From contig JASBSS010000001.1 of NCBI GenBank assembly GCA_030148805.1, forward strand, positions 310,001 to 374,000: a stretch of DNA of 64,000 bases, written 5' to 3'. Positions within the stretch are counted from its first letter, which is position 1; each line of letters opens with the position of its first letter. This document shows positions 43,579 to 52,151 of the stretch, in pieces. Origin of the DNA: Thiogranum sp. (GTDB lineage: Bacteria; Pseudomonadota; Gammaproteobacteria; DSM-19610). The notes beneath the pieces are model-generated. The model saw only the letters and a list, made by a program, of their open reading frames with translations, did not search any database and was not told the origin of the DNA. Both the position numbers and the translations under genes were made by a program.

Positions 43579-43606
43579 CAGTCTCCACGAAACCCAGGGC
43601 GGTTCA
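43579..43606. repeat. IS3 right terminal inverted repeat
   Basis: Complement reads TGAACCGCCCTGGGTTTCGT and onward; partner of 42276-42303. Confidence 0.8.
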
Positions 43607-43800
43607 GCATAGTCATCTATCCTGTACTCTAGCGGCTCATAACTACCACCTGGAGTTACTACGTACATGGCTTCTGGCTGTACACCTTGTAGCTTGCCCA
43701 GTAGATACGAGTAAACACAAAGCTGAAGAATCGTGCCGGCCTTAGTCTCGTAAGCAAGCTTTCGTGCACGCCTCCACTGACAAAGAGTAATTCGGGGCAG
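43607..43800 (-). pseudogene. Fragment of a TM0106-family RecB-like nuclease gene
   Basis: Minus-strand translation of 43800-43607 reads YETKAGTILQLCVYSYLLGK and then GVQPEAMYVVTPGGSYEPLEYRIDDYA without a stop. This matches the conserved stretch of TM0106-type RecB-like nucleases (ETKA-GTILQLC-YS-LL, then a VV-PG-FEP-R-DDY segment), including the Glu and Lys of the nuclease active site. It is cut exactly by the IS3 right end, and a stop codon lies just upstream at 43801-43803, so only about 64 codons of a protein usually over 1000 residues remain. Confidence 0.7.
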
Positions 43801-43806
43801 TCATTT

Positions 43807-44490
43807 CTACGACCGGCTAAACCAATTCAACCCCTCCCTGGACACCAGATGTATTTCCCCGCGCGACAACTGAATACACTCCTGATACTCAAATTCTTTC
43901 AGTATGCGACTGATCATTTCCCGCGTCGTGCCCAGCTCACGAGCGAGTTGCGCGTGAGTTTTCAACAGCGGTTCCCCGCCTGAACGTTCGAACAGTTGAC
44001 CGAGAAGGCAAGCCAGGCGCAAATCCAGTCGCTGGAAGGTGACTTCCGATATCAGCTGCACGACATCGCCAAGACGGCGCGACAACACTTTAAGGAGGTA
44101 ACGGCGAAATTCTTTTGAATCGTCGATCGCGCGGTCAAAATCGCGCTGATCGAGCGTTAACCCGTAAAGCTCGGTCTCCGCGACAGCCTCAGCGGGAAAA
44201 CCTTCGTCATCCAGCAGGCATTGTAGGCTAAGAACGCAGAGTTCCCCTGGCTTTACGCGGTACAAGGTTATTTCCCGCCCGCCGGGTGAATGTTTAAAGA
44301 CGCGGACGGTGCCTTCCAGCAACCACATGAAGTGCCGGCAACGCTCAGACTCCCGGAACAAATGTGCACCTGCTGGAATGCGTGACAGGTTCGCAGACGC
44401 CCGTATAGTCTGCGATACGGACTCCAGCAGGTTCTCCACTTCTGGATACTGGCACTGCAGTAATTCCTGAATTTCGGTTATTCCGCTCAC
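43807..44490 (-). CDS. Crp/Fnr-family transcriptional regulator
   Basis: 227 residues if started at the GTG at 44490; the frame extends to 44613, but that would be longer than the family. The cyclic-nucleotide-like sensor domain (IPAGAHLFRESERCRHFMWLLEGTVRVFKHSPGGREITLYRVKPGELCVLSLQCLLDD) precedes a C-terminal HTH (THAQLARELGTTREMISRILKEFEYQECIQLSRGEIHLV). Cys residues occur near 53 and in LCVLSLQCLL; the spacing is not that of FNR, so an Fe-S cluster is unlikely and the effector is unknown. It is divergent from the multicopper oxidase gene and probably controls it. Confidence 0.87.
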   Translation of the reverse strand: MSGITEIQELLQCQYPEVENLLESVSQTIRASANLSRIPAGAHLFRESERCRHFMWLLEGTVRVFKHSPGGREITLYRVKPGELCVLSLQCLLDDEGFPAEAVAETELYGLTLDQRDFDRAIDDSKEFRRYLLKVLSRRLGDVVQLISEVTFQRLDLRLACLLGQLFERSGGEPLLKTHAQLARELGTTREMISRILKEFEYQECIQLSRGEIHLVSREGLNWFSRS

Positions 44491-44572
44491 TTTATATTTA
44501 TATTCGCCTGTCAGTTCCCTATTGCGACAGCTCCTCCAACCGCGGCCCCCTATTTTGAGCGAGCATACCACG

Positions 44573-44615
44573 CAATGTGTGTACTGAAAGATACATACAT
44601 TGAATACATACATTG
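44573..44615. promoter_or_regulatory. Repeat cluster upstream of the Crp/Fnr gene
   Basis: CAATGTGTGTA (44573-44583) is inverted relative to two direct copies of ATACATACATTG (44591-44602 and 44604-44615). It lies between the Crp/Fnr start and the multicopper oxidase start, and could be a binding site for the regulator. Confidence 0.45.
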
Positions 44616-44720
44616 CGCTCAGAATTCATTACCTTATTTGCGCTTTTTATAAAATTGTAACAAAGACAACTCCCATAAATATTTTATTGAAATAGAATTT
44701 TTTCACCGGAGGAGAGAGCG

Positions 44721-46190
44721 ATGACTGCCACAAGAAGACAGTTTCTTAAAACAGTTAGCGTAGCTGCACCCGCGCTGCTATTACCGAAAGTCGCGTTGAG
44801 TCGCATGGGAGGTGGCAGCGGAATGGGCGGCGGAGGCGGCGGCAGCGCCATTTCTGCACCTGTATTTGAGCTCCCGCTAAACATCCCGCCGGTGCTGCAG
44901 CCGATCAGTTCAACGGCTACCCAGGACATTTTTGAATTGACCCAGAGAAATGCAACGGTGGGAATCATTCCCGGCACCCAGACAGCCATCCTGGGCTACA
45001 ACGGGATGACACCGGGACCCACGATTCGTGTCGATAGTGACCGCGAGACGGTCGTCCGGCACATCAACAACAGTAACGTGCGGACCACGACGCATTTGCA
45101 CGGCGGACACATGCGCGCCGGGGACGACGGACATCCTGTCGACTATGTAAACCCGGGTGCCACACGAGCGTATACCTATTCGAACAAGCAACTGCCCGCA
45201 ACGCTCTGGTACCACGATCACACCATGGATCTGACCGGTGACCAGGTCTATGCCGGTCTGGCCGGATTCTACCTGATGTCCGATGACTATGAACGTGCCC
45301 TGGGCCTGCCCAGCGGCGACCAGGAGGTCGCAATCGTAATCCAGGATCGTACCTTTGCAGCGGATGGGTCACTGATCTACAACGACAACATCATGGGTGA
45401 GCTGGGCGACACGATTCTTGTCAATGGTGCACCGTACCCCTACTTCGAAGTATCAACACGGAAATACCGTGTGCGCATATTGAATGGCTCGAACGCACGA
45501 ACCTACAACCTGGCTTTAAGCAACGGCACGACCTTCACCCAGATCGGTTCCGACGGCGGTCTGTTACCGGCGCCGGTATCACGCACCACTATGAGCATCG
45601 CACCGGCTGAACGTCTGGATGTCATCATCGATTTCTCCAATGCCTCAGTTGGTGACCAGATTGTTTTTCTAAATACGGCCGGCAGCGGAAGCACGACACA
45701 GATCATGCGGTTCGATGTCACCCGTGTGGAAGACGATGGCAGTGTGGTGCCGCAGGTACTGCGGCCGGTCGAGCGACTGGATCCCGCCGCGGCCGTGCAA
45801 ACACGGCGCTGGGTGTTCGGCATGTCCGGTGGAAGCTATCCCTGGGTGATCAACGGCCGACCCTATGATCCAGAGCGTATCGACGCCATGCCCCGCCTGG
45901 GCACCACCGAGATCTGGGAACTGACCAACCGGACCGGCATGATGCACCCGGTACACATCCACGACATCATGTGGCAGATCCTCGATATCAACGGCCGGCC
46001 ACCGGCGCCGCAGGATGCCGGCTGGAAAGACACCTTCCAGGTACCGCCCATGGGCACGGTGCGCGTCATCGGTCGGTTTGACGACTATGTTGGCGATCCC
46101 AACGATGTCACCACGGCCTATATGATGCACTGCCATATTCTGGAACACGAAGACCACGCCATGATGAGCCAGTTCGTGGTGGTCGAGTAG
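44721..46190 (+). CDS. Tat-exported multicopper oxidase
   Basis: 489 residues with GGAGGAGAGAG before the ATG. Tat signal TRRQFLKTVSVAAPALLL, then a Gly/Met-rich linker (RMGGGSGMGGGGGGS). The copper motifs are all present: THLHGGH, WYHDH, HPVHIHD and HCHILEHEDHAMM. Three cupredoxin domains give the CueO/SpoIII-type layout. It oxidises a metal or phenol in the periplasm and reduces oxygen to water; Cu(I) or Mn(II) would be typical. A terminator follows after 17 nt. Confidence 0.93.
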   Translation: MTATRRQFLKTVSVAAPALLLPKVALSRMGGGSGMGGGGGGSAISAPVFELPLNIPPVLQPISSTATQDIFELTQRNATVGIIPGTQTAILGYNGMTPGPTIRVDSDRETVVRHINNSNVRTTTHLHGGHMRAGDDGHPVDYVNPGATRAYTYSNKQLPATLWYHDHTMDLTGDQVYAGLAGFYLMSDDYERALGLPSGDQEVAIVIQDRTFAADGSLIYNDNIMGELGDTILVNGAPYPYFEVSTRKYRVRILNGSNARTYNLALSNGTTFTQIGSDGGLLPAPVSRTTMSIAPAERLDVIIDFSNASVGDQIVFLNTAGSGSTTQIMRFDVTRVEDDGSVVPQVLRPVERLDPAAAVQTRRWVFGMSGGSYPWVINGRPYDPERIDAMPRLGTTEIWELTNRTGMMHPVHIHDIMWQILDINGRPPAPQDAGWKDTFQVPPMGTVRVIGRFDDYVGDPNDVTTAYMMHCHILEHEDHAMMSQFVVVE

Positions 46191-46207
46191 CTACCGCAGA
46201 AAGAATG

Positions 46208-46252
46208 CCGGGTAACAGCGCCGTGACGTGCCTCGGTGCTGTTACCCGGTTT
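46208..46252 (+). terminator. Terminator of the multicopper oxidase gene
   Basis: A 12-bp perfect stem (CCGGGTAACAGC and complement) with an 18-nt loop, followed by TTT, 17 nt after the stop. Confidence 0.75.
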
Positions 46253-46316
46253 GGCCAAAACGGCCACGTATCGTCACAGGATTGGATATGACGATGAAGA
46301 GGGGTCCATTAAACAT

Positions 46317-47081
46317 TTAGCGCAGGTGTCGCGTTTGACCTCGCGCAACACCGACCAACCCGGCCAGCCCGGATGCAAACAGCCAGACTGCCGCAGGCAC
46401 CGGCACGGCGGTCAACTCATAGCGTGTGTTGAAGGTCGCCGTGTCGCCCGCCGACAGATCGAAATTGAGATGAATACCAATCGAGTCAACCGGATTACCG
46501 CCGTGATCAGCCGGACCGTGTTGTTGCGACGCGGTAGCCGGCGGAAACAATGCCGTCGCACACCCGGACCCGCCGCTGCAATTGAAACTGGAGCCAATCA
46601 ACAGAGCCATATCCAGATCCGGCGGTGGCGCAAGGGGGTTGATCAGACCATGCCACTGGTTCAATGTCAGGTCCGCGCTACCGTTACCACCGCTATCGGA
46701 CAGCGTCAGCGCCAGCTCGCCGGTTTCGTTAACCAGCCCGGCCTCCTGCAGAATCGGTAACGACAAAACAACATTAAACGTCTGGTTTGACAACGTTGTA
46801 TTGGTAAAGGTTAGATCACCGGCGATAAAAGGATCGGCGTTGGCTGTAACATCCCAGCCGAAGTCCCAGTTGCTACCGGAAAAGCTGCCCATATAACCGA
46901 AGGTGCCACCACCCTGATCGATTACACTATTGCTGGTTGTAAAATCAAAGTCGGTATCCCATCCACCGATGCTGACGGTTCCCGCCAACGGCGTTACTGA
47001 CGCATCAATGGTTCCCGCCATCGCGGCCGGTATACCAGCCAAGCACACAACACCGGCAAGTACGCCATTTCTAATTGTCAT
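46317..47081 (-). CDS. VPLPA-CTERM secreted protein
   Basis: 254 residues. A signal peptide (GVLAGVVCLAGIPAAMA) is followed by a beta-rich domain of unknown function with Gly, Asn and Ser-rich strands. The end, AVPVPAAVWLFASGLAGLVGVARGQTRHLR, is a VPLPA/PEP-CTERM sorting signal: motif, membrane helix, basic tail. Such proteins are processed by exosortase and often associated with exopolysaccharide or surface display. No exosortase is present in the window. The promoter lies in a segment duplicated at 48372-48569. Confidence 0.85.
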   Translation of the reverse strand: MTIRNGVLAGVVCLAGIPAAMAGTIDASVTPLAGTVSIGGWDTDFDFTTSNSVIDQGGGTFGYMGSFSGSNWDFGWDVTANADPFIAGDLTFTNTTLSNQTFNVVLSLPILQEAGLVNETGELALTLSDSGGNGSADLTLNQWHGLINPLAPPPDLDMALLIGSSFNCSGGSGCATALFPPATASQQHGPADHGGNPVDSIGIHLNFDLSAGDTATFNTRYELTAVPVPAAVWLFASGLAGLVGVARGQTRHLR

Positions 47082-47270
47082 AACCCGCCTCCTCCAAGGT
47101 AGTTTTACTTTATTTTGCTTCGTGGGGTCCGGGCCTCGGCCACACCGTATGCGGCCGAGGCTTTCTAACTGTGTTGTATGATGATCGTTCTCGCGGGTGT
47201 TGTCTGTACTACAGATCTGTGCTCAATGACACACAGGAAAGATTTCGTAAATACTTTATATCAACGCAGG
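47072..47270. repeat. 199-nt direct repeat, copy 1
   Basis: About 85 percent identical to 48372-48569. It covers the first three codons, ribosome site and promoter of the first VPLPA-CTERM gene and runs into the tail of the second. It includes a hairpin at 47133-47161 (GCCTCGGCC stem) not conserved in copy 2. Confidence 0.85.
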
Positions 47271-48069
47271 GAAGGCTGCGCCACAGGTGAGACAGGACCT
47301 TCCCCGCCCCCTCCTCCAGCCAAGACCGACCGGCTCCGGAGAACTGATTTAAATTCCTTGAAATGCACCTTTTATGTTTGGCCATACCAGCCATACCAAT
47401 TAACCCCGACGCAAAGAGCCAGAAAGCTGCGGGTAAAGGCACGGCGGTCACATCTTGAAGCTGTAATTCGAAATCAAAACTCGCGGTCGCGTTTCCAGGG
47501 CTATCAAGTGCTGAAATGGCCTCAAAAAGCAATGCATAGTTGCCTGGCTCCAATGTACCTGAGAGGCTGAATGCTCCATCCGCCTCGGATAATGTCGTTG
47601 AATCAAAAAACAAGTTGGCGCTGCCGAACTCGTTGGCAAAAAGACTCCCAGTCAGAGTGTAAGTGTGGGGCGTAACGACACTAAACCTAAGACCAGCTGA
47701 GGCTTCACCATCGATTTGTATAAAGGAAAGTTGGTTCAATGGGTCGCTAACGTCAGCATACGCGCCACCGCTACCCCTTGCTTCGTGGCCTTCTATGCCA
47801 ATATCCAGTAATGCAGTACCTGCGCCTAATCCCGATGAGCTATTCGGCGTGGCGAATGAATTCCCATCGAAATATACCCCGGCATCAAAGGAGCCAGAAG
47901 AGAAATCGCTGATTTCATTTAAATTTCTAGCTCTTATGAAGTAATCACCATCGACAGAGCTAGATTCTGAAAAGAATATGTAATCGGCCAAGGCTTGCTG
48001 TGAAAACGATGCTGCGGCAATAGAAAATACAGCACCTGAAATTATTGGAATAAAACTAAGTTTATTCAT
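47209..48069 (-). CDS. VPLPA-CTERM secreted protein with run-on C-terminus
   Basis: 286 residues. Signal peptide ending SQQALA, a beta-rich mature domain, and AVPLPAAFWLFASGLIGMAGMAKHKR, the VPLPA sorting helix and basic tail. Normally the protein would end within a few residues of the tail; here it continues about 50 residues (ending DIKYLRNLSCVSLSTDL), the last part encoded by repeat copy 1. The native stop was lost, probably at the repeat junction. The start has GGAGGGAT upstream. Confidence 0.8.
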   Translation of the reverse strand: MNKLSFIPIISGAVFSIAAASFSQQALADYIFFSESSSVDGDYFIRARNLNEISDFSSGSFDAGVYFDGNSFATPNSSSGLGAGTALLDIGIEGHEARGSGGAYADVSDPLNQLSFIQIDGEASAGLRFSVVTPHTYTLTGSLFANEFGSANLFFDSTTLSEADGAFSLSGTLEPGNYALLFEAISALDSPGNATASFDFELQLQDVTAVPLPAAFWLFASGLIGMAGMAKHKRCISRNLNQFSGAGRSWLEEGAGKVLSHLWRSLPCVDIKYLRNLSCVSLSTDL

Positions 48070-48371
48070 TATAATCCCTCCTGTTAGTGAGAATTGAAAA
48101 GAGCTCCTTCGCTGAAATGTTACTGTCGAATCGTTTGCTTCGACCGTCTGGATAGTGTTGCGCCTGGAAATATCGTTCGCATAAACAAAGTTTGGTTTCC
48201 GGTTTCTTGTTGGTTGTCAGTGTAATAAACTACTAGGTTTTTTATCCAATTAGCTAGTCGGAGTTTTATCCTGTTTCCTCCGACGGTTTAAAAACGGCTG
48301 AAAAGTTCTGATCCCGCTTGGCGGCTCTACGCATTTTCGGATTGCGGAACCACTCAATATAGTCAAAGACA
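48070..48371. other. Region upstream of the second VPLPA gene, with an unidentified short frame
   Basis: About 300 nt. The AT-rich half next to 48069 should hold that gene's promoter. On the minus strand, 48376-48266 reads YVFDYIEWFRNPKMRRAAKR and then QNFSAVFKPSEETG, recalling the C-terminal YIE-FYN region of IS3-type transposases, but it is too short to assign. Confidence 0.35.
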
Positions 48372-48569
48372 TAATTGTCATAACCCGCCTCTTCCAAGGT
48401 AGTTTTACTTTATTTTGCTTCGTGGAGTCCGGGTATCGACCCCACCGTGCGCGGGCGAGGCTTTCGCACCATGTTGTATGATTATCGTTCTCGCGGGTAT
48501 TGTCTGTACTCTGAGTCTGTGCTCAATGACACAGGCAACGATTTCATAAATACGTTATGTCAACGCAGG
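48372..48569. repeat. 199-nt direct repeat, copy 2
   Basis: Partner of 47072-47270. The initiation region equivalent here leads into unrelated sequence rather than a VPLPA gene, and its far end runs into the tail of the hybrid kinase remnant. Confidence 0.85.
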
Positions 48570-49063
48570 CGGAGCTGCTCTGTGTCATGCACTGTTACCC
48601 GATCAACTCCGGTATTGGTCTTCAGGACATGGATCATTAGCGCGCGCAACTTGGCAGGTCGAACCGGTTTGTGTAACAAGGGATAGTCGCCTGAATCCGA
48701 TTCATTCAGACCGGATTCGCCACTGATTATCATAACTGGCGGTTGTTAATTGGCTTGCCCACACAGGGCACAGACTGCAGCCAGATAGCGACGATCCCAT
48801 TGCCGTGTGGCGGCAATCGATGGATTGCGCCGATACAAAAACCAGAGGACAGCCAGAGATACATGCGCTACAACGACAGCCGACAGCCAGGATGACGTAA
48901 GCAGGACCGGTCTCTGCGGACCTACAATCAACGCCAGTAACACCGCACCAGGCTGCCGCCGAGAAACAGTCCGGGACTTTGCTGATACAGCATGTGCACG
49001 CTAGAATCGCGGATCTCATTGTCGCGCTGACCGGATGGTTGTGTGCCGGATGCATCGTTATTC
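48560..49063 (-). pseudogene. Collapsed hybrid histidine kinase
   Basis: On the minus strand, an ATG at 49063 starts NNDASGTQPSGQRDNEIRDSSVHMLYQQSPGLFLGGSLV. After a frameshift near 48943 it continues VLLALIVGPQRPVLLTSSWLSAVVVAHVSLAVLWFLYRRNPS, the N-terminal membrane part of a hybrid sensor kinase. A stop follows at about 48745, and in the same frame comes PPVMIISGESGLNESDSGDYPLLHKPVRPAKLRALMIHVL, the end of a receiver domain including its conserved Lys. The dimerisation and ATPase domains are deleted. It lies near a frameshifted response regulator (49922). Confidence 0.75.
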
Positions 49064-49179
49064 ATAGTCAATGATTCCCTGGCGAAGCGAGCGGCTCGTG
49101 AATTCAGCTTTACACACTGAGGCAGGCCTTCAATGTAACACGGACTACCCGTTGACTGTGGGTGGTCCTTGTCATTCCG

Positions 49180-49710
49180 TCACTCGATTTCTTCTGGAGC
49201 AGATTCACCCGATCCACACAGCTTTCCGATTGCCGTGGCATTGGTCGTAGCACTACCGTCCGGTGCCAACTGCGACGGACCCTGCAAACGGGCCTTGCCG
49301 CGCACCCCGCTATAAGGCCCGCTTCCACCGGTAAAGTGTATCCGTACGCTCAACTCGAACTCGCCCGGGTTTCCGGTCGGGGTCGCTACCGTTTTGTTAC
49401 GAGCCGTCAGGCTATTACCGTCAGGAAATACCCATTGATCGTTAAACCTGGCCACGATAATACCGTTGTCCAGTATTTCCGGCGAGCCGTTGAGTATGGC
49501 AGTGAACTGCTCCACCGTGGCTTCGTTACCAATTTCCAGCGCCGAAAAACCCTGAAATGGACCAAAGGGCGTCGGCGCCAGCGTCTGTAATTGTTCGCTG
49601 AAAGAGACACAGTTACCATGACTCCAGGCGGGTGTCTGCACCATGGCTAGTACCAGGGCTATGCAGCCCAGCCAGTGCCGACGTAATCGAACAGCTTGTT
49701 GGTTTTTCAT
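49180..49710 (-). CDS. Secreted protein of unknown function
   Basis: 176 residues from the ATG at 49710 (AAAGGAG upstream). Signal peptide ending TPAWS. The mature part is beta-rich (VEQFTAILNGSPEILDNGIIVARFNDQWVF, FELSVRIHFTGGSGPYSGVRGKARLQGPS), of allene-oxide-cyclase-like or lipocalin-like character, and ends in an acidic tail. No family is certain. It precedes the response-regulator gene, which is divergent. Confidence 0.65.
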   Translation of the reverse strand: MKNQQAVRLRRHWLGCIALVLAMVQTPAWSHGNCVSFSEQLQTLAPTPFGPFQGFSALEIGNEATVEQFTAILNGSPEILDNGIIVARFNDQWVFPDGNSLTARNKTVATPTGNPGEFELSVRIHFTGGSGPYSGVRGKARLQGPSQLAPDGSATTNATAIGKLCGSGESAPEEIE

Positions 49711-49921
49711 CTGATCGCTCCTTTGTTTGAGGTTAATTAACGCCGGTAAGGCGATGGGCCTCACCGGCAGGAGCGAGTCTGGCCGGGTTACAAGTTGCTG
49801 TAAATCCAGCTTTAGCACTAACCGTTTGGACTAGTTCTTTTGGTTAGTTTGCCATGCCGCACGCACACGATCTGCGTGCACAGGTTACACTAATGCCGAA
49901 TAAACCAAGGAAGTCACGACC

Positions 49922-50568
49922 ATGGATATTCTCATAGCGGATGACCACGCCATGTTCCGCGACGGGCTGCGACATCTCCTTAACGCGTTGGATAATATTG
50001 TGAACATCATTGAAGCGGCCACCTGTGACGAGACCGTCGACATGGCGAGCGCTAATATCCTCAACTGGACCTGGTGTTACTCGACCTTGCGCTGGGCAAA
50101 GAGGACGGGCTAAGCGTGTTGGCACGAATCAGCGAACATGCGCCAAGCGTGCCCGTCGTCATTGTTTCGGCGACGGAAACCACGAGTGTCATTCGCCGCG
50201 CCTTGGCATGCGGCGCCGCCGGTTTTTTGCCCAAGTCTGCCGACAGCACCACACTCATTGCGGCGTTGCGGCTGGTGCTGGACGGCGGGATCTACGTGCC
50301 GCCTGCGGTGCTGAACAGTGAGGCGGTCGATGATACATCTGTCGCCTCTCGAGCCAACCCCGCACGTCATAACCACAACCTGACCTTGCGTCAGCTTGAG
50401 GTCTTGAGTCTGTTAAGCAAAGGCTTATCGAACAAAGGTATCGCCCGTCGACTCAATCTCAGCGAATCGACGGTCAAGCTGCATATCGCGGCCATATTGC
50501 GGGCACTGGGAGTAAACAACCGCACCCAGGCTGCGCTGGTTGCCGAACGACTGGACTTGGAGGGCTAG
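49922..50568 (+). pseudogene. NarL/LuxR-type response regulator with frameshift
   Basis: The first frame gives MDILIADDHAMFRDGLRHLLNALDNIVNII, the receiver start with the acidic pair. At about 50058, AATATCCTCAACTGG carries an extra AT. The second frame then reads LDLVLLDLALGKEDGLSVLARISEH with the phospho-acceptor Asp, the receiver end, and a complete LuxR HTH (LTLRQLEVLSLLSKGLSNKGIARRLNLSESTVKLHIAAILRALGV). Deleting 2 nt yields an intact roughly 214-residue regulator, so this may be a recent mutation or a sequence error. The gene partly overlaps the convergent methyltransferase gene end. Confidence 0.85.
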
Positions 50569-51224
50569 GACTCGGCTTCTCCGGCAATACCGACCGCAAT
50601 CAAGGCCACCCCGAAATAGCGGGTCTTCATCAGGACGCGGGGGAAATACCGCTTTAATACCGCCTCGGGCCGGTAGGCGGCGTTGTCTTCGTTGGCGCCA
50701 AAGGGGCTGAGCAGCCTGATCATCAGCCACCTCAACCAGCCCGGGCACCAGCCCGGTTCGACCAGCTCCAGAAACACAAAGCATCTACCCGCTGGCAGCG
50801 CTTCAGCGGCCTGACGAATAATGGCGTCATAGTCCGGCATCGCCTTGATGGCAAAGGTCGCCAGTACGGCATCCGTTGATTCCGGGAAGCGAAACCCGGC
50901 TGCGTCACACTCGACCAGTTCCACATTTGTCCAACCCTTGTATCGGACGCGTTGGCGTGCGCGATCGAGCATCGCATCGGTAAGATCAACACCGATCACA
51001 CGGCCCTGTGGCCCGACGGCGTCTTCCAACAGGGAGAAGTTCAGTCCCGTACCGCAGCCGATTTCCACAACGGTATCGCCCGGCCTTAGATGCAGAGCGG
51101 CCACCGCTTGCTTGCGATAAGCCCATTCCCGGAAGCCGATCAGATAAAACAGGTTGGCGGTGAAGTCATAACGCCGCGCCCGCTTTCGGTACAATTGCAC
51201 CATGCGCGCCTTGCCATCATCCAT
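50565..51224 (-). CDS. SAM-dependent methyltransferase
   Basis: 219 residues. Motif I VVEIGCGTGLNFSLL binds S-adenosylmethionine, followed by VIGVDLTDAMLDRARQR and the post-I region VECDAAGFRFPESTDAVLATFAIKAMP. It is a class I methyltransferase of the UbiE/phospholipid N-methyltransferase-like group. The C-terminal hydrophobic stretch (PGWLRWLMIRLLSPF) suggests a lipid or membrane substrate. It ends 4 nt inside the response regulator gene. Confidence 0.85.
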   Translation of the reverse strand: MDDGKARMVQLYRKRARRYDFTANLFYLIGFREWAYRKQAVAALHLRPGDTVVEIGCGTGLNFSLLEDAVGPQGRVIGVDLTDAMLDRARQRVRYKGWTNVELVECDAAGFRFPESTDAVLATFAIKAMPDYDAIIRQAAEALPAGRCFVFLELVEPGWCPGWLRWLMIRLLSPFGANEDNAAYRPEAVLKRYFPRVLMKTRYFGVALIAVGIAGEAES

Positions 51225-51359
51225 AACATTTTCCCTGTGTACAGACTCATAACCGGTCAGTCAGCGGCTTGGCCACCACCATTCAAGGGCGGCCGCAAGC
51301 CGGTTTAGCCAACCATTGGTGAGCAACTCCGAACCGCACGAGTGCTCGGTTATTCGCTT

Positions 51360-51923
51360 TCACAGTTTGCTGGCCGCCTCCCACAGGTGCTCCTTGTCTA
51401 CCTTCCGATACCATGTATCGAACGCTGCACGATCGGCTTGCCAAGGTTGTTTGAGCGGATGAGGAGGGTCTTCGCTAAGTGAATAGGCCATGCCCTCCGT
51501 GAGCCATTTTGGTGCCATCCACTGCGTTAACGTTCCAAGCTCCTCCGACTGGCGGTAGTGAATCATCTCATGGCGCAGATAATACGGGCTCCAACCTCGC
51601 GGGCTGATGACAATTCCAAACTTGCCAACCGTCATCGCGCTCGCGCGCTTGAACCCGAAAAAGCGAAAACACTTTTCAGTGGAACAAAAGATGACTCGCG
51701 GGTTGTGACGAAATGGACCAACCGCCTTTGCAACGAAGCGCAAGCTGTATCTGTACAGCTTGGATGCCTGCTCGTACCGCGAGACATCGTCCAAACACAC
51801 CTCCTCGCGAACGCAGGTAATATCACTTATCAACTCGGGGGAAAAAACCCGTATCGGTTTGTAAAACGCCCATGCAGCGACGGGGCTGAACAACAAAGAA
51901 ATCAGCAGACATCGTTTCAACAC
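51360..51923 (-). CDS. Secreted zincin-like protein (HExxH)
   Basis: 187 residues from a GTG at 51923. Signal peptide LLISLLFSPVAAWA. The sequence YYLRHEMIHYRQSEELG has HEMIH, a zinc metallopeptidase signature, and LTEGMAYSLSED about 25 residues on supplies a Glu in the gluzincin position. Four Cys earlier in the mature protein may form disulfides. It is probably a periplasmic or secreted protease-like protein. Overlaps the end of a small membrane-protein frame. Confidence 0.7.
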   Translation of the reverse strand: MLKRCLLISLLFSPVAAWAFYKPIRVFSPELISDITCVREEVCLDDVSRYEQASKLYRYSLRFVAKAVGPFRHNPRVIFCSTEKCFRFFGFKRASAMTVGKFGIVISPRGWSPYYLRHEMIHYRQSEELGTLTQWMAPKWLTEGMAYSLSEDPPHPLKQPWQADRAAFDTWYRKVDKEHLWEAASKL

Positions 51924-52069
51924 GGCTTCACCTCATGGAGGATAACATTCACTCCGTCCTTCTCAATGGCGCAGCCGGGAATGATGTCAAACTCACCAAT
52001 CACTAGCAACAGCACGAGCGTGAGCAGTGTCGATGATATCAGGCCAGCCGCAGTCACCGCTTCAGGCAC
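51917..52069 (-). CDS. Possible small single-span membrane protein
   Basis: 50 codons from a GTG at 52069: LISSTLLTLVLLLVIGEF is one membrane helix, then PGCAIEKDGVNVILHEVKPC. Its stop overlaps the GTG start of the zincin-like gene, the arrangement of translational coupling. The start is unsupported by a strong ribosome site, so this is tentative. Confidence 0.35.
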   Translation of the reverse strand: MPEAVTAAGLISSTLLTLVLLLVIGEFDIIPGCAIEKDGVNVILHEVKPC

Positions 52070-52151
52070 GGAGTGCTACTCTATATGCAGTTCGTTGATG
52101 GAGTAGACACAACAAGCAAGATGCCGTTCAACATGGCCAAGCTGAGTCATG

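Larger units (their letters stand above)
42276..43606 (+). mobile_element. IS3-family insertion sequence
   Basis: 1331 bp bounded by imperfect inverted repeats (left TGAATCGCCCCGGGTTTTGA, right complement TGAACCGCCCTGGGTTTCGT), enclosing orfA and orfB of an IS3-type transposase. The orfA is frameshifted, so the element is probably not autonomous. The flanking 3-nt sequences (GAT left, GCA right) do not match. On its left the MOSC gene, and on its right a nuclease gene, are each cut exactly at the IS ends. This points to a deletion or recombination after insertion. Confidence 0.9.

Noticed and set aside
42273-43610. A target-site duplication for the IS3 element
   Set aside because: The 3-4 nt on either side differ (TGAT and GCAT), so no duplication can be claimed.
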